DNA of 64,000 nt from Bacillus sp. (in: firmicutes) (GCA_017656295.1 JACDOC010000009.1:1-64000), one strand, 5' to 3'; counted from the first letter of the stretch, positions 43,985-52,815 are shown. A program made the numbers and translations. Notes: a model not told the origin generated them from the letters alone.

Positions 43985-44177
43985 ATATATAGGCTATGTA
44001 TATATCATTGTTGATTTTTAGTAAGTTATTTACACAGCGGCGACTTCAGCGGGAACAGCAAGCCAGACAAAACCCTTACTTAAGCGTAGCGAGGGGAGCG
44101 GTTTGCGGCTTGCCTGCGGAAAGCGTCCGCTTGCAGCGAATATATAAATATCAACAGTATCGTTGTAGAGACTATAT
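43985..44177 (+). repeat. Dispersed GC-cored element, copy 6
   Basis: Starts ATATATAGGCTATGTATATA and ends GAGACTATATTT, an inverted repeat. The core is CAGCGGCGACTTCAGCGGGA to CTGCGGAAAGCGTCCGC. It is the most diverged copy (AAGCCAGACAAAACCC). Confidence 0.85.
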
Positions 44178-44198
44178 TTTAAAGTATGAATAATGATC

Positions 44199-44228
44199 AG
44201 CTCCTCCAAAAAGAGGAGTATTTTTTGG
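44199..44228 (+). terminator. Terminator after repeat copy 6
   Basis: GCTCCTC/GAGGAGT stem then ATTTTTT. Confidence 0.65.
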
Positions 44229-44315
44229 AATCTTATCATCTATTTCTTTATTGGTATTCGGATTATTAGAATTATAAAGGATAAATAAGGTTATCGGACT
44301 AAACGAATTTTTTTA

Positions 44316-44344
44316 TTGACAAAGAAAAAATATCATAGTATCAT
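44316..44344 (+). promoter_or_regulatory. Promoter of the quinone-detoxification operon
   Basis: TTGACA (44316-44321), 17 nt, TATCAT (44339-44344), directly followed by the first MhqR-like box. Confidence 0.8.
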
Positions 44345-44346
44345 AA

Positions 44347-44418
44347 ATCTTGAATTCGAGATAAATTCCTTTTTTTTTGTCATTAATATCTTGAATTCAA
44401 AATAATAAAATTCGAGAT
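44347..44418 (+). promoter_or_regulatory. MhqR-like operators
   Basis: ATCTTGAATTCGAGAT (44347-44362) and ATCTTGAATTCAAAAT (44388-44403) are near-perfect palindromes matching the B. subtilis MhqR box TATCTCGAATTCGAGATA; a half-site TTCGAGAT follows at 44411-44418. The two full sites are 41 bp apart centre to centre. MhqR itself is not in the window. Confidence 0.8.
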
Positions 44419-44465
44419 AAATAGTTCTTTTCAACATGTGAAGGGAATTATAAGGAGGAGATTAT

Positions 44466-44867
44466 ATGTTAACAAGTATTGGGTTATTAATCATTCGTGT
44501 CGTAATCGGGGTGTTGTTTATTGGCCATGGTGCCCAAAAGCTTTTTGGTGCATTCGGCGGTTATGGTCTAGAAGGTACTGGACAATATTTTGATTCAATT
44601 GGCATTAAACCTGGAAAGACGATGGCGCTACTGGCTGGTTTAATGGAGTTTGTTGGAGGATTATTATTTGCACTCGGTCTGTTTACGCCGATAGGGGCGC
44701 TATTGATCGCCTTAACGATGGTCGTAGCGATTGCAAAAGTTCATGGAGCGAACGGTCTTTGGATTACACAAAACGGCTATGAATACAACCTAGTGTTACT
44801 AGTTGTAGCGATTGCCGTTGCGTTCATTGGTGCAGGAGATTATTCATTAGACGCGTTCTTGTTTTAA
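44466..44867 (+). CDS. DoxX-family membrane protein (MhqP/CatD-like)
   Basis: A 133-residue protein with four membrane segments. LLIIRVVIGVLFIGHGAQKL and GLMEFVGGLLFALGLFTPIG are DoxX signatures. In B. subtilis DoxX-like proteins MhqP and CatD belong to quinone-responsive operons, and the MhqR-like boxes upstream point the same way. TAAGGAGGAG precedes the ATG. First gene of a three-gene operon. Confidence 0.88.
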   Translation: MLTSIGLLIIRVVIGVLFIGHGAQKLFGAFGGYGLEGTGQYFDSIGIKPGKTMALLAGLMEFVGGLLFALGLFTPIGALLIALTMVVAIAKVHGANGLWITQNGYEYNLVLLVVAIAVAFIGAGDYSLDAFLF

Positions 44868-44886
44868 CGATAGGAGGAAAGTCTAA

Positions 44887-45600
44887 ATGATCCAAGTTTT
44901 TCCGGCAAAGGAACGGTTTTTTGCTGATCATGGTTGGTTAAAAAGCTATTTTAGTTTTTCATTTGCTCATTATTTTGATCCAAACAATATGATGTTTGGT
45001 CCGATGCGAGTACTTAATGACGATGTCGTGAAGCCACTTCGAGGATTTGGGGCTCATCCGCATGAAGAAATGGAGATTGTCTCTATCGTGTTAAAAGGCC
45101 AATTAAAACACGAGGATAGCACTGGTCAATCGGCCATTACAACGTTTGGTGGAATTCAACGGATGACCGCTGGTACTGGGGTCGTTCATTCGGAAGTGAA
45201 TCCATCCGATACGGAAGAAGTGAATTTTTTACAAATGTGGTTTGTCCCAGATACACCGGGCTTGCCTCCTTCCTATGAAAAAACGGAATTTGATGTGAAC
45301 AAGTTAAAAAATCAACTTCTCCCGGTAGTATCCAAAAAATTAGCCGGAGAAGGAGTTGCTTATATTCATCAAGATTTAACGATTTATTTATCCGATCTTG
45401 AAAAAGAAAATGAATTGACTTTTACGCAGCAACCTGACCGTTATATTTTCTTTTTCGTCATTGAAGGAAACGTGACGTTAAACGATGAGTTTACGTTAGG
45501 TCGTAGAGATTCCGCACGCATTACGGATGTGACGAAATTACACATAAAAGCGAATGAAGACAGTCGTTTCATGCTCATTGATTTACCTTCTAACCATTAA
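44887..45600 (+). CDS. Pirin family protein (quercetinase-like)
   Basis: A 237-residue bicupin. FGAHPHEEMEIVSIVLKGQL and MTAGTGVVHSEVNPS contain the His and Glu metal ligands of the N-terminal pirin cupin; the C-terminal cupin is degenerate. Bacterial pirins often show quercetin 2,3-dioxygenase activity and accompany quinone-stress genes. TAGGAGG precedes the ATG, 20 nt after the DoxX gene. Confidence 0.88.
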   Translation: MIQVFPAKERFFADHGWLKSYFSFSFAHYFDPNNMMFGPMRVLNDDVVKPLRGFGAHPHEEMEIVSIVLKGQLKHEDSTGQSAITTFGGIQRMTAGTGVVHSEVNPSDTEEVNFLQMWFVPDTPGLPPSYEKTEFDVNKLKNQLLPVVSKKLAGEGVAYIHQDLTIYLSDLEKENELTFTQQPDRYIFFFVIEGNVTLNDEFTLGRRDSARITDVTKLHIKANEDSRFMLIDLPSNH

Positions 45601-45643
45601 TGGTTGGATGGAAAATAATAAAAAAACTAAAGGAGAGATTTCA

Positions 45644-46258
45644 ATGACAAATGTGAATTTAGCCATCATTTATTACAGCTCTACAGGTACGAACTATCAA
45701 TTAGCAAAATGGGCTGAAGAAGGGGCAAAAGAAGTTGGAGCAGAAGTAAAAGTGTTAAAAGTAGAAGAATTAGCTCCTGAATCCGCAATCGCTTCTAATC
45801 CGGCATGGAAAGCTCATTATGAAGCAACAAAAGATGTACCAACAGCTACATTAGAAGATTTAGAGTGGGCCGATGCAATTATTTTCAGTGTTCCTACTCG
45901 TTTTGGAAATGTGCCTTCCCAGTTAAAACAATTCCTTGATACAACAGGTGGCTTATGGGCGCAAGGAAAACTGGCCAATAAAGTAGTGAGCGCTATGGCT
46001 TCAGCGGCGAACGCGCACGGTGGTCAAGAACAAACAATTTTAGCTCTATACACGACGATGATGCACTGGGGAGCGATTATTGCCGCACCTGGTTATACGG
46101 ATGGTTCTGCGTTTGCTGCTGGTGGAAATCCGTATGGCACTTCTGTAACTGTGGATCAAGAAGGCAATATGATCGAAGATGTGGAAGCAGCAGTGAAACA
46201 TCAAGCAAAACGTACCGTTGAAATCGCCCAATGGGTGAAAAACGGAATTCAAAAATAA
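45644..46258 (+). CDS. NAD(P)H:quinone oxidoreductase, WrbA-like
   Basis: A 204-residue flavodoxin-like enzyme that reduces quinones by two electrons, avoiding semiquinones. NLAIIYYSSTGTNYQLAKWA (FMN phosphate loop), DAIIFSVPTRFGNVPSQLKQ and ASAANAHGGQEQTILALY with MHWGAIIAAPGY are characteristic of WrbA-type enzymes. ATG 45644 follows AAAGGAGAG; an in-frame extension into the pirin gene is not used. Last gene of the operon. Confidence 0.92.
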   Translation: MTNVNLAIIYYSSTGTNYQLAKWAEEGAKEVGAEVKVLKVEELAPESAIASNPAWKAHYEATKDVPTATLEDLEWADAIIFSVPTRFGNVPSQLKQFLDTTGGLWAQGKLANKVVSAMASAANAHGGQEQTILALYTTMMHWGAIIAAPGYTDGSAFAAGGNPYGTSVTVDQEGNMIEDVEAAVKHQAKRTVEIAQWVKNGIQK

Positions 46259-46263
46259 TGAGG

Positions 46264-46310
46264 TAAGGCTGACTACTACGTTTTTTAGGTGAGTCAGCCT
46301 TATATTCTGC
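46264..46310 (+). terminator. Quinone operon terminator
   Basis: AAGGCTGACT and AGTCAGCCTT perfect 10-bp stem. Confidence 0.75.
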
Positions 46311-46365
46311 CAAAACTGTCATGATTTAAGGTGGAAAAAAGAATATTTCGAAATAAAACTGGTAA

Positions 46366-46409
46366 ATAAAAAATCACCGTTAAATAATTGGATGAACGGT
46401 GATTTTTTC
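46366..46409. terminator. Bidirectional terminator
   Basis: AAAAATCACCGTT and AACGGTGATTTTTT stem in the 275-nt gap before yhcT; nothing else is seen in that gap. Confidence 0.8.
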
Positions 46410-46533
46410 TAAAAGTGGAATTTTAAACTTTTGAACTAGAAATTAAGTACATCCAACAGCTAATAAAATGGTCCGAACTAAAATAAATTCAGCTAAACAG
46501 CACAAAAAATCCGTGATTCAATCAATCGGTCGC

Positions 46534-47430
46534 TTATTCCATGTATGGCTCAAACACGCTGTCCGGTATAGGGGCCTCGCACGTAATCATTTCAAGTGTT
46601 AGCGGATGCACAAACGTAAGTCGTTTCGCATGAAGGGCTTGACGGTGAACGACCGGTTTTCCACCATACAGCGTATCGCCGACGAGCGGATGTCCAATGG
46701 AACTCATATGGACCCGAATTTGATGCGTCCGTCCTGTATCCAATGTACACTCTACTAACGAAACGCGGTCTTTCGGATATGTCTCTAGCACCCGGTAATG
46801 GGTAACAGCGTATTGTCCTGTACGAGATACACGACGGCGTGTTGGATGGTGCCTATCACGGCCAATCGGTGCTGAAATCGTATCTTGATTTCTTTGAACG
46901 ACACCATGCACGAGTGCCATATACGTTCGTTTAATATTCCTTGTTTCTAACTGTCGATCTAACATTCCTTTTACAAACGGAACTTTGGCAAAAAGTACGG
47001 CCCCAGACGTATCTCGATCTAACCGGTGAACATGTTGAACAGCACGTATCTCTCCATTCATCAAACAATAACCACACACTCGTTGAAGGAGGGTGTCTTC
47101 ATCGGTCGGATGATTCGGGTGCGTATCTAAACCAGCTGGTTTATTCACAACAACTAATACTTCATCTTCATACAGTACCTCTACTGGTTTAAACGAAGGG
47201 GAAAAAGGAGATTCTATGTCATGCAAAATATTCAAAGACAACGTGTCCCCTTCTGTTAACACCGTATGCCATGGGACTATTTTTCCATTCACGAATACCC
47301 CTTTCGTCATCCGTAGTTCATGAGCCAGTTTTTTCGGTACGTTCCAGACGTTTTTTATCAATTGTTCAATCGTATAGGATGTCCACTGTTGTTTGACATC
47401 CACTTCTAATATTTGACCTTTTCGATTCAT
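46534..47430 (-). CDS. yhcT: RluA-family pseudouridine synthase (YhcT-like)
   Basis: A 298-residue rRNA/tRNA pseudouridine synthase. An S4-like N-terminus (LAHELRMTKGVFVNGKIVPW) precedes the catalytic motif HVHRLDRDTSGAVLFAKVP (about 133-151) with the catalytic Asp in RLD; LDTGRTHQIRVHMSSIGHPL and GDTLYGG follow. The target base is not told by sequence. The divergent neighbour encodes a YhcU-like protein, as in B. subtilis. Confidence 0.9.
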   Translation of the reverse strand: MNRKGQILEVDVKQQWTSYTIEQLIKNVWNVPKKLAHELRMTKGVFVNGKIVPWHTVLTEGDTLSLNILHDIESPFSPSFKPVEVLYEDEVLVVVNKPAGLDTHPNHPTDEDTLLQRVCGYCLMNGEIRAVQHVHRLDRDTSGAVLFAKVPFVKGMLDRQLETRNIKRTYMALVHGVVQRNQDTISAPIGRDRHHPTRRRVSRTGQYAVTHYRVLETYPKDRVSLVECTLDTGRTHQIRVHMSSIGHPLVGDTLYGGKPVVHRQALHAKRLTFVHPLTLEMITCEAPIPDSVFEPYME

Positions 47431-47542
47431 GGTTACGCTCCTTTTCTGGTTAAAAATTACCAGATAAAAACTACAATTTAGTATGTTATTCTTAAAGTGT
47501 AATTTTTAAAAAGATTACAAACTTTACAAGTAGGTGGTAGTG

Positions 47543-47941
47543 ATGAAAGTAAGGTATGCATCAACTTCATTACAAGAAGAAGAAATCGACCAACTCATTG
47601 ACTATATGTACACTGACATATTTCCACGATATTTTTCAGAAGACGAGGTTGAATATTTCCGAAAAATGAAAGTGTTACATACGCCATCAAGACATCATGA
47701 TTATACGGGAACATTAAAAGATGCCTTCGAAATTCTTTCCAGTCTTCAATTAATTATCGCCTTAATCGAAGCAAATGAAAAGCAGGCATTAGGAGAACGG
47801 TACAAAAAAATATTTGAGCGGAACGTACAAATTTTACAACAATATCATTTACATTTTCCATTTACCCTCGATCAGTTCGAACGTCCCAAAAAATATGTCA
47901 TTAGTACGTATACTCCTGTAACGAATGAATTACTTGTGTAA
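47543..47941 (+). CDS. yhcU: YhcU-like protein (DUF5365)
   Basis: A 132-residue soluble protein of unknown function. RYASTSLQEEEIDQLIDYMY then FPRYFSEDEVEYFRKMKVL, with a helical second half, resemble YhcU of B. subtilis, which also neighbours the pseudouridine synthase gene. ATG 47543 is preferred to the GTG at 47534 because of TAGGTGGT just upstream. Confidence 0.8.
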   Translation: MKVRYASTSLQEEEIDQLIDYMYTDIFPRYFSEDEVEYFRKMKVLHTPSRHHDYTGTLKDAFEILSSLQLIIALIEANEKQALGERYKKIFERNVQILQQYHLHFPFTLDQFERPKKYVISTYTPVTNELLV

Positions 47942-48088
47942 ATATCTTATTTTAAATGAAAGTTTCCTAAAAAAGGCCTATTTTGGTCCCGTTTACCCTC
48001 ATAAAATATCAGAATTTTATCAATACACAGAAATTTAAGAGAGTGGTACGATAATTACGTAATCTATTTGATTGAAGGGGGAATGAAT

Positions 48089-49996
48089 TTGAAGAAGAAA
48101 AAGGTTTTGATTTCGGGCGTTACCACTCTCGGCTTGCTTTCTACGTTAGTGTTTTCGACGCCCAATACGGCCCCAGCAGCGAACGGTGAATTAGTTTATA
48201 AAGGAGTCAACACCGTTTCAGTCAATGATGTAGCAAAGCCTATCAAAACAGGGAAAGCTCACTTTCTTATTGAATCCTACCAAAGTAAAATTCCTAAAGG
48301 TCTATTAAAATCATTAAAAGAAGTACCAGCGAATAATGAACTATACGTCATTCAATTAGAAGATGTAATTACTCAAGACGAAAGAGACACGTTAGAAGCT
48401 GCAGGCGTACAACTCATTGAGTACATTCCTGACTATGCGTTTGTGGCCACAATTAAAAATAGCGATCTTTCAAAAGTTGAAGGACTCACTCTTGTTGAAT
48501 CTGTTACCCCATATTTGCCACTATACAAACTAGACCCTCGACTATTTGAAGAAGGTGCTTCTAATCTCGTGAAAGCAGTTGTGAAAAAATCGAATCAAAA
48601 GGCAACAAAAGTCGAAGCGAAAGGGTTAAATGAGCTCATTTCATACGCCTTCCAAAATGATGTCACGTATATTTCCCCAGAATCGGAATTTCAACTGATG
48701 AACGATCAAGCGGCTGTCATAACGAAAACGACGATCGCCAATAATACGTACGGGTTATATGGTGCTGGTCAAACAGTAGCAGTTGCCGATACAGGTCTTG
48801 ATACAGGTGTAAATGATTCATCGATGCATGAATCGTTCCAAGGGAAAATTACGGCGATTTATGCATGGGGTCGTCCAAATAATGCGAGTGACCCGAACGG
48901 ACATGGTACCCATGTGGCTGGTTCCGTGTTAGGTAATGCGAGCTTTAAAGGTATGGCACCTAGCGCAAGCCTTGTCTTCCAATCTATCATGGATGCTAAT
49001 GGTGGATTAGGTGGTTTACCATCCAATTTATCCGACTTATTCTCCCAAGCGTATAATGCAGGTGCACGTATTCATACAAACTCTTGGGGAGCACCAGTAA
49101 ACGGGGCTTATACGACCGATTCGCGAACGGTGGACCAATATGTGTATAACAACGATATGACGATTTTATTTGCCGCAGGTAATGAAGGTCCTGGTTCAGG
49201 AACGATTAGTGCACCTGGTACAGCGAAAAATGCAATTACTGTAGGTGCATCAGAAAATTATCGACCTTCGTTTGGTTCGTATTCGGATAATCCAGACCAA
49301 ATTGCGAGCTTCTCTTCTCGTGGACCAACAAAAGATGGTCGTGTAAAACCAGACGTCGTTGCTCCGGGAACATATATTTTATCTTCTCGATCGTCGCTTG
49401 CACCAGATTCATCTTTCTGGGCAAATTATAATAGTAAATACGCGTACATGGGCGGAACATCGATGGCCACGCCATTAACAGCAGGAAATGTGGCCTTACT
49501 TCGTGAAAACTTTATTAAGAACTACGGCATTACTCCGAAGCCGTCCTTATTAAAAGCAGCGTTAATCGCTGGTGCCACTAACCTCGGTTTATCGAACAAC
49601 AGCCAAGGCTGGGGGCGAGTGAACATGGAAACCTCGTTAAATGTGGCTTATGTCAATGAATCTACTGCACTATCAACAGGGCAAAAAGCAACATATACAT
49701 TCAACGCAACTAGCTCCAAACCGTTACGTATTTCACTCGTATGGACGGATTATCCTGGAAGTACATCCGCCTACTACTCATTAGTAAACGACCTTGACAT
49801 AGTTGTTACTTCTCCTAGTGGTCAAGTCTATGTCGGAAACGACTTCTCGTATCCATACAACAACAATTGGGACGGCGTCAACAACGTCGAAAACGTCTTT
49901 ATTAACAATCCACAATCAGGAACGTACACCATTGAAGTTCAAGCATACAACGTTCCAAGCGGTACGCAAAAATTCTCATTGGCGGTTGTGAATTAA
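48089..49996 (+). CDS. Secreted subtilisin-family protease, KP-43-like
   Basis: A 635-residue preproprotein. Signal peptide about 1-33 (LISGVTTLGLLSTLVFSTPN), propeptide to about 200, then the S8 domain: Asp234 in VAVADTGLDTG, His272 in DPNGHGTHVAGSV and Ser458 in MGGTSMATP. The C-terminal jelly-roll (about 525-635; LVNDLDIVVTSPSGQVYVGN, VENVFINNPQSGTYTIEVQA) matches the oxidatively stable alkaline protease KP-43 group. TTG 48089 is chosen since AAGGGGG (48075-48081) is 7 nt upstream; ATG 48083 is too close. A small secreted peptide gene follows by 28 nt. Confidence 0.92.
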   Translation: MKKKKVLISGVTTLGLLSTLVFSTPNTAPAANGELVYKGVNTVSVNDVAKPIKTGKAHFLIESYQSKIPKGLLKSLKEVPANNELYVIQLEDVITQDERDTLEAAGVQLIEYIPDYAFVATIKNSDLSKVEGLTLVESVTPYLPLYKLDPRLFEEGASNLVKAVVKKSNQKATKVEAKGLNELISYAFQNDVTYISPESEFQLMNDQAAVITKTTIANNTYGLYGAGQTVAVADTGLDTGVNDSSMHESFQGKITAIYAWGRPNNASDPNGHGTHVAGSVLGNASFKGMAPSASLVFQSIMDANGGLGGLPSNLSDLFSQAYNAGARIHTNSWGAPVNGAYTTDSRTVDQYVYNNDMTILFAAGNEGPGSGTISAPGTAKNAITVGASENYRPSFGSYSDNPDQIASFSSRGPTKDGRVKPDVVAPGTYILSSRSSLAPDSSFWANYNSKYAYMGGTSMATPLTAGNVALLRENFIKNYGITPKPSLLKAALIAGATNLGLSNNSQGWGRVNMETSLNVAYVNESTALSTGQKATYTFNATSSKPLRISLVWTDYPGSTSAYYSLVNDLDIVVTSPSGQVYVGNDFSYPYNNNWDGVNNVENVFINNPQSGTYTIEVQAYNVPSGTQKFSLAVVN

Positions 49997-50024
49997 TTTT
50001 AATTACTTAGGAGGTTAAATTTTG

Positions 50025-50162
50025 ATGAAAAAAGGTAAAAAAATTTTCATTTCCGCTATCATGATCGGCTTACTATCAACTCTCTTTGCAGGAGTAGCAG
50101 CAGCGGAAGACCATCCACCGTGGTTCGGGGTAAGCAGTGTACAAGTAGATAACAATAATTAA
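50025..50162 (+). CDS. 45-aa secreted peptide precursor
   Basis: ATG 50025 with AGGAGG at 10 nt encodes MKKGKKIFISAIMIGLLSTL, then FAGVAAAEDHPPWFGVSSVQ and VDNNN. Basic N-terminus, hydrophobic core and AxA-type site (VAAAE) form a Sec signal; cleavage would release an 18-residue peptide starting EDHPPWFG. It is downstream of the protease and convergent with an RNPP-type regulator, as for signalling pre-peptides of the NprX/PapR/Phr kind. No homology to a known signal peptide was tested. Confidence 0.7.
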   Translation: MKKGKKIFISAIMIGLLSTLFAGVAAAEDHPPWFGVSSVQVDNNN

Positions 50163-50167
50163 ATTAG

Positions 50168-50202
50168 AAAAGGTGAGTGCTATTATAGCTCTCACCTTTT
50201 TT
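50168..50202. terminator. Terminator after the peptide gene
   Basis: AAAAGGTGAG and CTCACCTTTT stem followed by TT. Confidence 0.85.
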
Positions 50203-50349
50203 GTAGTTTACGGATAATTTTGTTTTGTTTTCTAGACACTTTTAAGACCTGCTACTGTGGATAAAATTTTGAAGGAAGCGGACAGATTCAACTATTCATA
50301 ATTAAATCTTCAAAAAAATTAATAATCATGTAAAATAAAGTTAATAGTG

Positions 50350-51642
50350 CTAATAGGATATTTGATATTCATTCACTAATCGAAAATAATCCGCAGCAAG
50401 TTTATATTTTCTCTTTTTGTAAAAATAATTCCCTAATTCAGTTAGTAGAAATGTTCTTTTTTTATGCTCATTTATTTTTTCGATGTATGGCAAATAGTTA
50501 GTAGTCACAAAATCGATATATGCTTCTTCAAATGTTCCTTTATTGGGGTGTTGAAGATAATTCATTCGTTTTAAACGGTATTCAATTTCTATTTCCATTT
50601 CTTGAATAGCATGATGGTGTCTTAATTGTTGTAAATAATTATTTGCATCTTCAAAACGTTGTTGCTCAATATAAAGGTCAATTAAATATAATGTTGTCCA
50701 TATCCGTTGCTTATGATGTTCTTCACGGTGTTGAATGCTTTCTTTAAACATCTTTTCAGCTTCTTGATACCACTTTTTTTCAAAATACATATATCCTAGA
50801 TTATGATAAACGCGGGCGAGAATATCGTCCATTTGTAAAGTAGTTGCCAAGTCTAAAATTTGTCGATATTCTTTTTCTGCTGCATGAAAGTTTTTCGTTC
50901 GTGCATAGTTGATTCCTAGAATCATTTTACAGTCAAGGCTTCGTAAATAATTTGTTGTTTCATCATATAATTTTAAGGCAGTTTGGGCGTAGTATACCGC
51001 CATAATACTATTTTGAAGATAACTATACGCCATTGCTAAGTGAAAATATAAATTGCCGTATTTAATCCCTTGTTTCACTAATGTTTTTTCTACGGCTAAT
51101 AAAAATGAAAGACCTTTTTCGTACTGTTGATCGATACATAAATGGACACCCCGAAAGTATTGAAACATAAGCTTTTGTTCTGTAGAAAGGTGTTCCTTAT
51201 TATCCATGAGATTCGTCATGTAGTATTGAGCTTTATGAAAATTTCCAATCGTTAAATAAAAATAATACATTAAAAGGATATAGGATAAGTACAGCTCTGG
51301 CTCCAACTCAATAAAAGATTCAAAAGGTTTGATTTCATCTACTAGTTTTTTGGCTTTTTCAATTTGCCGACATTCTATAGCTTCATAAATTTGATCAAAT
51401 AGCTCTTCTAATTCATCTGTTGGGAACTGATCAAAATCGCTAGGACAGATATTCAAACGTTCACAAAGAAGAAGAAGAATTTCTTCATTTGGTACCACTT
51501 TTCCGGTTTCGATTTTACTTAAATACGTAACCGAGCAAATGCCTTCACATACTTTTTCTTGTGTCCAACCTAATTTTTTTCGTTTGTATCGTAAGTAGCC
51601 TCCTTTGGAAATATTGTGTTTAATATTAAGTAGTTTTAGCAA
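50350..51642 (-). CDS. RNPP-family TPR transcription regulator (NprR/PlcR-like)
   Basis: A 430-residue protein. Residues about 16-70 are an XRE-type HTH (YLRYKRKKLGWTQEKVCEGI, then SVTYLSKIETGKVVPNEEIL). The rest, about 75-425, consists of TPR repeats (HLAMAYSYLQNSIMAVYYAQ; ARVYHNLGYMYFEKKWYQEA; TELGNYFYKKRKYKLAADYF), the peptide-binding part of RNPP regulators. Length matches NprR, which controls proteases and necrotrophism in the B. cereus group. TTG start with AGGAGGT 10 nt upstream. It converges on the protease-peptide pair. Confidence 0.85.
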   Translation of the reverse strand: MLKLLNIKHNISKGGYLRYKRKKLGWTQEKVCEGICSVTYLSKIETGKVVPNEEILLLLCERLNICPSDFDQFPTDELEELFDQIYEAIECRQIEKAKKLVDEIKPFESFIELEPELYLSYILLMYYFYLTIGNFHKAQYYMTNLMDNKEHLSTEQKLMFQYFRGVHLCIDQQYEKGLSFLLAVEKTLVKQGIKYGNLYFHLAMAYSYLQNSIMAVYYAQTALKLYDETTNYLRSLDCKMILGINYARTKNFHAAEKEYRQILDLATTLQMDDILARVYHNLGYMYFEKKWYQEAEKMFKESIQHREEHHKQRIWTTLYLIDLYIEQQRFEDANNYLQQLRHHHAIQEMEIEIEYRLKRMNYLQHPNKGTFEEAYIDFVTTNYLPYIEKINEHKKRTFLLTELGNYFYKKRKYKLAADYFRLVNEYQISY

Positions 51643-51732
51643 AATAAGAATACCTCCTATAAAAAGAGATAGAAATTTAATAATTTTCAGTAATATTATA
51701 AGATACTATTGTATAATAAATGAACTCTATAA

Positions 51733-51783
51733 AAATCCCCTAAACGACTTAGGAGTTTAGTCCTATGTTGTTTAGGGGAATTT
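51733..51783. terminator. Terminator of the thioredoxin-bdbC pair
   Basis: AAATCCCCTAAAC pairs with GTTTAGGGGAATTT across a 20-nt loop. Confidence 0.75.
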
Positions 51784-51784
51784 A

Positions 51785-52255
51785 TTAATTTAACACATGT
51801 TCTTTAAACCAATTCTCGAAATATTCTTCGGTGTTGGAGCCTACTGTGCGAGCGACTTCTTGGCCGTTTTCATAATGGACGATGGTTGGGGTGTATTCAA
51901 TGTTGTATTTGTTCCAGCCTTGTTCAAATTCGAGTAAGTTGTATTGAACGAGGTCGACGCCTAATTCGTCCATAAGCGGCATTAAAATAGGCGTGGTTTC
52001 TTTACAATGCGGACAAGTCGGGCTGTAAAAATAAACAGTAATGTCTTCGCCGTTGTTTAATTTGGCTTCTAATTCTTCAGGTAAAATAATGTTTTGATAG
52101 TTTGGGTCGTCTAACTGTTCGATCGTGGCTGGATGGAGATCGTCTTTTCCGTACGGATTGCCTTCTGTTAACTGGTCTTGTTGCATCTTGGTCATAAAAG
52201 CAATCGCTCCAAATAGTGCAAAAATAATAACTAAAAAAATAACAACTTTTTTCAC
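51785..52255 (-). CDS. Membrane-anchored thioredoxin-like protein
   Basis: A 156-residue protein with one N-terminal membrane anchor (about 3-20) and an extracellular thioredoxin fold with the active site CPHC in YFYSPTCPHCKETTPILM (about 76-93) and the cis-Pro segment YTPTIVHYENGQ. With the adjacent BdbC it should form a thiol-disulfide pair outside the membrane. GTG start overlaps the bdbC stop (GTGA), so the two are translationally coupled. Confidence 0.88.
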   Translation of the reverse strand: MKKVVIFLVIIFALFGAIAFMTKMQQDQLTEGNPYGKDDLHPATIEQLDDPNYQNIILPEELEAKLNNGEDITVYFYSPTCPHCKETTPILMPLMDELGVDLVQYNLLEFEQGWNKYNIEYTPTIVHYENGQEVARTVGSNTEEYFENWFKEHVLN

Positions 52256-52689
52256 CGGTTTTCCTCCTCTTTTTTTAACGTACGATAGACAATGAAACTA
52301 GAAACAAAAATAATGATAAATCCAGTTAATGCTAAAAACGGAATCGTGATAAAGCCAAACCAGTTGATGTATGCACCCGTACAAGGAATTCTGCCGCAAG
52401 CAGGTGCCATTTCCGTTAGAAACGATACTTTTTGAATCGAATAATGGTAGAGGGAGATGCTCATTCCGATAGCTGATAGAACCATGCTATAGAACGAAAT
52501 GGCATAATCTTTTTTTACGACGGCGATACCTAAAATAACGGTAAGTGGGTACATCAAAATTCGTTGATACCAACATAGCTCACACGGTTCGTATTGCATA
52601 ATTTCTGAAAAATAGAGGCTCCCCAAGATCGCGATGACCGAAGCGCACCAGGCGATAAACAGGCTGGTTTCTTTTCGATTGGTTAGCAT
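52252..52689 (-). CDS. bdbC: Disulfide oxidoreductase BdbC (DsbB-like)
   Basis: A four-TM quinone-linked thiol oxidase of about 145 residues. YEPCELCWYQRILMYPLTVI has the first CxxC; MAPACGRIPCTGAYINWFG has the second Cys pair. It reoxidises partner thioredoxin-like proteins and passes electrons to menaquinone. ATG 52689 is preferred over TTG 52698, which abuts AAAGGA. First gene of a two-gene unit. Confidence 0.9.
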   Translation of the reverse strand: MLTNRKETSLFIAWCASVIAILGSLYFSEIMQYEPCELCWYQRILMYPLTVILGIAVVKKDYAISFYSMVLSAIGMSISLYHYSIQKVSFLTEMAPACGRIPCTGAYINWFGFITIPFLALTGFIIIFVSSFIVYRTLKKEEENR

Positions 52690-52801
52690 TTTTTTCAAAT
52701 CCTTTCTTTTTTCTACGTCAAAATTATAGTATGGTAAAAGTAAGAAGTAAAATTAAAAGGTCATTCATGACAAAACGAATGCATATTTTTTTAACGAAAA
52801 A

Positions 52802-52815
52802 TGCAAACGGTTGCA
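52802..52815 (+). promoter_or_regulatory. Possible cre site or LacI-family operator
   Basis: TGCAAACGGTTGCA, a nearly perfect palindrome resembling CcpA cre sites and MalR-type operators, 32 nt before the glucosidase start. Confidence 0.5.
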
